NCBI GenBank assembly: GCA_965199285.1
Contig: OZ240687.1
Coordinates: 1,674,001 to 1,738,000 of the forward strand
Reading direction: 5' to 3'
Length of the DNA: 64,000 bases
From: CBDDGJ01 sp965199285
Lineage (GTDB): Bacteria > Pseudomonadota > Alphaproteobacteria > RS24
The notes below the pieces were generated by a model that was given only the letters and a program-made list of their open reading frames with translations, was not told where the DNA came from and ran no database searches. The stretch's first letter is position 1. Every line of letters begins with the position of its first letter. Shown piece after piece: positions 60,776-64,000 of the stretch. The position numbers were made by a program, and so were the translations under genes.

Positions 60776-63400
60776 ATGTTTGTCAAAACAAAAAAACGAT
60801 TAGCATCTTTCGCGTTTGGGGTGTTGGGCTTATTGCTTGTCGCAATGCCTGCCATGAACGCCAAAGCAGCGACATATAATTTCGGCGGGTGGGATGTGCA
60901 GGTTGATGCCACACTCTCAGCCGGTCTATCTGTGCTGATGAAGGATACAAATACGCACTTTTTGGCGGAAGGTAATGGTGGTACCCAAGACCTGAAAACT
61001 TGGGTTGATCTTACCCGTGGCGGTGCGGCTCAATTTGGGGTTCCGGGCTGTGGTACATTGGGTGATAATAATATGCAACTCGGTAGTTTCTGTTCAAGCG
61101 ATTTGGGTAATGGTGCAACTGGTGCAGATGGAACAAGCCACCGCGCTAATGAGAATTTTTCTGGTTCGATCAATACGGATGATGGTCGTTTGAATTTCAA
61201 TGAATCGGGGGATCTGATTGGCGGAACCACCAAAGCCTTGTTTGAATTTGAGGCCTATAAGGGGCCGGTCACGGTGTTTGCGCGGGTCAGCACATTTTAT
61301 GATGCGGTTTTGATGGATGAAAGCAATTTTCAGCGTGGCGGTCTTTCGGCTGAGGGGGCAGAAGCAAAAGCGGGACGTAATATTGAACTTCTCGATGCTT
61401 ATCTGTCTTATGATCTTGATATTGGTAGTTTCCCGCTCCATATTCGTGCCGGTCGGCAAGTGATCAACTGGGGGGAAGCGACATTTATTCCGGGTGGTAA
61501 CTCATCTTTCAACCCGATTGATGTGGCCGCTCTACGCCGTCCAGGGGCAGAAATTAAAGAAGCCCTGCTACCGGTTGAAGCGCTATATGCTTCTATCGCT
61601 TTGTCACCAGATGTCACAATCGAAGCCTATTATGGCGGTTGGGATGAATATCGTCTCGATGTTGGCGGCACTTATATTGCTGGTTCTGACAGTTTCAATG
61701 GCTTTACCAAAAATGGTAATGATGGTCGTTATTTCTATGGCGGTGGCGGTCGTTCAGGGGTGCAATATCTTTGTGCAGCTGATGGCTTGTCTGCGGAGGC
61801 ACGGCTCGATGCGGCAGCTCGCGCAGTTCCTGGTGTGGCTGTACAGCTAGGGCGTTCTGCTGATCTTGTTGCAGCATTTGATGCTGCCTATGGTGATGAT
61901 AACCCATGTAATGTAGCAAATGGTAATATTGATCTCTTCAAAACCTGGACGCCTGGCAAGATGGAGCAAGAACGTTTGGCGGCAAATTGGCCAACCACGC
62001 GGACAATTCATAATGCAAACGATCAGGAAGGCGATGACCAAATTGGTATTGCTTTGCGCTGGTATTCTGAAGAGCTAAATTCAACCGAATTTGCTTTCTA
62101 TTATCAAAAAGGCGATAGCCGCTTGCCTTATGTGAGCTATATTGCTGGCCCAACCGGCAATCAGATAGGTGCACAGGCAACAACGGCAAGCGCCTCGCAA
62201 GCAGGGCGTGTTAGTCACCTTGCTGGCGGTGCGATAGGCGCAACTTGCGCCGGGCTTGTTAATAATGCAGCCGTAGTTGCAGGAACGACAGCTGCTATTG
62301 GGTATACCTCTACGCCAATCACTGTTTTGGATACAATTGGGTTGGGTGATCCCTATAATTTGGCTGCTGCGGCTGGCAGGGTTCTGGCTGCTGCCAATCT
62401 TGATACATTCTCATCCACGAATGATTATACCAATGGTGTGAGTGTTGGTGAGCTTTTGCGCTTGAATTGTGATTTACATACCGCGCAAGCCTTTAACAGT
62501 GCTCTTCTGCCAACTGGTGCGGTTACGCTAACTCATAGCAATAATATCGGGCTGTTTTCAGAGTTTCCGGAAGTTGAAACTTATGGCATGAGCTTCAATA
62601 CAACAGTTGCTGGCATTGGCTTGCAAGGCGATTTTACTTATCGCCCTGATGTGCCTTTGCAAATAGATACAGATGTGTTAGCGATTGCTGCTTTGTTCCG
62701 CGATTGTACATTTGATAGTCTCACTGTTGGTCCTTCTTATATTATTGGATCAGTCTATCAAAGAGAATTCGGGACAGCGCATTGTCAGCCTGGTGTTGCA
62801 AAGCTAAAAGGTTATGTTGAGGATTATGATGCTTATACATGGGATATTGGCACAACCACCGTATTTGCCCAATCCAGCCCTGTGCTTGAATTTTTCGGCG
62901 CGAATGGCGGGGTTCTGGTAACCGAGTTCCAAGGTCTATATGTACCAAATATTGATGAGCGTAATAATCCTGGCGTGGTTGGGGCGACAAGCGATAAATC
63001 GCCATTATCTAACACCTGTACATCTGGATCTGATTTGCCATTGGCAGGTATTTTGGCGATTGATAATGCAAACGCTGCTACCGAAATAACCGGGATCTGC
63101 CGCCCGACCGAATCATCTTGGGGTGCGGTTGGCTTGTTCCGGCTGGACTATAATAATGTTGGCGGTACACCAATCACTTTAAGCCCAACCGTGATCATCT
63201 CAGGTGGTGTTGAGGGTTATGCACCTTCACCGATTGGGTTCTGGCGTGAAGGTGTTGGTTCCGTTGCCTATAGTCTTGGGATGAGCTATCTTAGCAATTG
63301 GCAAGCCTCAATCAGCTATCGGGATTTCTTCGGGAGCTCATTGCGGACCAAAAATACAGATCGCGACCATATGTCACTTAGCGTAAGCTATGCGTTCTAA
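60776..63400 (+). CDS. DUF1302 family outer-membrane protein, unusually long
   Basis: The 874-residue protein has a signal peptide (cleavage near AKA, about 30), the DUF1302 start YNFGGWDVQVDATLSAGLSV, GRQVINWGEATFIPGG and FNPIDVAALRRPGAEIKE in the middle, and a C-terminal barrel ending LSVSYAF. Members of this family are often nearer 550-650 residues; the extra length here comes from Ala/Gly/Asn-rich loops (roughly 330-400 and 460-600). Probably an outer-membrane channel for hydrophobic substrates. GGGAGGAACAAT precedes the ATG. A DUF1329 gene follows. Confidence 0.9.
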   Translation: MFVKTKKRLASFAFGVLGLLLVAMPAMNAKAATYNFGGWDVQVDATLSAGLSVLMKDTNTHFLAEGNGGTQDLKTWVDLTRGGAAQFGVPGCGTLGDNNMQLGSFCSSDLGNGATGADGTSHRANENFSGSINTDDGRLNFNESGDLIGGTTKALFEFEAYKGPVTVFARVSTFYDAVLMDESNFQRGGLSAEGAEAKAGRNIELLDAYLSYDLDIGSFPLHIRAGRQVINWGEATFIPGGNSSFNPIDVAALRRPGAEIKEALLPVEALYASIALSPDVTIEAYYGGWDEYRLDVGGTYIAGSDSFNGFTKNGNDGRYFYGGGGRSGVQYLCAADGLSAEARLDAAARAVPGVAVQLGRSADLVAAFDAAYGDDNPCNVANGNIDLFKTWTPGKMEQERLAANWPTTRTIHNANDQEGDDQIGIALRWYSEELNSTEFAFYYQKGDSRLPYVSYIAGPTGNQIGAQATTASASQAGRVSHLAGGAIGATCAGLVNNAAVVAGTTAAIGYTSTPITVLDTIGLGDPYNLAAAAGRVLAAANLDTFSSTNDYTNGVSVGELLRLNCDLHTAQAFNSALLPTGAVTLTHSNNIGLFSEFPEVETYGMSFNTTVAGIGLQGDFTYRPDVPLQIDTDVLAIAALFRDCTFDSLTVGPSYIIGSVYQREFGTAHCQPGVAKLKGYVEDYDAYTWDIGTTTVFAQSSPVLEFFGANGGVLVTEFQGLYVPNIDERNNPGVVGATSDKSPLSNTCTSGSDLPLAGILAIDNANAATEITGICRPTESSWGAVGLFRLDYNNVGGTPITLSPTVIISGGVEGYAPSPIGFWREGVGSVAYSLGMSYLSNWQASISYRDFFGSSLRTKNTDRDHMSLSVSYAF

Positions 63401-63411
63401 TCATCAGAACA

Positions 63412-63436
63412 AGGGGCATGGATGGTCCATGCCCCT
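63412..63436 (+). terminator. Strong intercistronic hairpin without T-run
   Basis: AGGGGCATGGA (63412-63422) pairs perfectly with TCCATGCCCCT (63426-63436) around a 3-nt loop between the DUF1302 and DUF1329 genes. No T-run follows, so it may stabilise the upstream mRNA or reduce read-through rather than fully terminate. Confidence 0.6.
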
Positions 63437-63464
63437 CGTCACAACAATTTGGAGGAATGATAAA

Positions 63465-64000
63465 ATGAAAACGAAAATCCTTATCTCTGCTCTGGCGACC
63501 AGTCTGATGGTTGGCACAGCAATTGCCAAGGTTCCGCAAGCGCAAGTTGATCGCTTGAACGGTGACCTAACCCCCGCCGGGGCTGAGCGCGCCGGTAATG
63601 CCGATGGTACAATCCCGAAATGGGACAAAAACAATGCCATTAATGGTGCACCTTTGCTGCAAAACTATGATGGTGGGCCTTTGCCTGATCCATTCGCAGA
63701 TGATGCGGTGCAATATACGGTTAATTCCGGCAATGCAGCGCAATATGATGCAATTTTGACCGATGGTCAGAAAAAAATGCTAGCGACTTACCCGGATAGC
63801 TATAAGATAAATGTCTATCCATCTCGTCGGTCATGTGTGTTACCTGATAGCACGCGGGCTTATGAAACCTCAATTTACAACGCACAAGTTGGTGAACTGG
63901 TTGATGGGGGCAATGGGCTGAGTGAAGTGATTAATTCTTCGCCTTTCCCAATCCCGAATAGTGGTTTGGAAATTGTTTGGAACCATACAATGCGCTATCG
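63465..64000 (+). CDS. DUF1329 domain protein, second copy, 3' partial
   Basis: 178 residues are visible before the window ends. ATG 63465 follows TTTGGAGGAATGATAAA, a good ribosome-binding site. A signal peptide (to TAIA) is followed by RLNGDLTPAGAERAGNADGT and PFPIPNSGLEIVWNHTMRY, the same blocks as in the DUF1329 protein at 57760. The two are paralogues of moderate identity. This copy pairs with the DUF1302 gene in the usual DUF1302-DUF1329 order. Confidence 0.9.
   Translation, partial: MKTKILISALATSLMVGTAIAKVPQAQVDRLNGDLTPAGAERAGNADGTIPKWDKNNAINGAPLLQNYDGGPLPDPFADDAVQYTVNSGNAAQYDAILTDGQKKMLATYPDSYKINVYPSRRSCVLPDSTRAYETSIYNAQVGELVDGGNGLSEVINSSPFPIPNSGLEIVWNHTMRY

Noticed and set aside
1..64000. 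CRISPR arrays
   Set aside because: The tandem repeats found (15 bp and 22 bp) are directly adjacent without unique spacers, and no cas genes are present.

Overview
The window looks like chromosomal DNA of a free-living, probably marine alphaproteobacterium with moderate GC content. This rests on gene order and protein character, not on a database match. Gene orders typical of the class are rpsF-rpsR-rplI-dnaB-alr-(mlaE-mlaF)-radA-cvpA-purF-SDR, ffs-dnaX-recR, the cytochrome c / kdsB / pheA group, and tsaD / hemC-hemD-mitofilin-hemY. I cannot name a genus.

Layout. 1-2.2 kb: 3' part of a beta-propeller phytase and an outer-membrane barrel protein. 2.3-20.2 kb: housekeeping core covering purine synthesis, replication and repair (radA, dnaB, recR, dnaX), ribosomal proteins, lipid transport (mlaEF), alanine racemase, fabD-fabG, SRP RNA, nudC, pheA, kdsB and a membrane-anchored cytochrome c. 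20.3-25.8 kb: a translationally coupled yejABEF peptide importer. 25.8-28.6 kb: a Fur-type divergent promoter serving a siderophore receptor and two small genes. 28.7-33.6 kb: tsaD and the hem/mitofilin operon.

34.3-52.9 kb: an accessory catabolic region. It has a frameshifted LysR gene, HMG-CoA lyase plus a CaiB-type CoA-transferase, a VOC protein, an alpha/beta hydrolase, two acyl-CoA ligases, two small membrane proteins, an MFS transporter, a sulfotransferase-like protein, a DUF3604 lipoprotein, a TetR regulator, a TonB receptor, an SDR and a DMT transporter. Reading the promoters by eye, I find a 16-bp palindromic motif CTRATA-N4-TATYAG in front of five of these units, including tetR itself. 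I infer that these scattered operons form one TetR-controlled regulon for uptake, CoA activation and cleavage of an unidentified carboxylate.

53.3-57.6 kb: a decayed island next to tRNA-Thr(CGT). It contains a dead IS3-family element whose transposase is broken by a hairpin-forming insert and a frameshift, a coupled nucleotide-kinase-like / NUDIX pair, 41-bp direct repeats, and an integrase lacking its N-terminal domain. 57.8-64 kb: a DUF1329 - YCF48 / DUF1302 - DUF1329 cell-envelope cluster running off the right edge.
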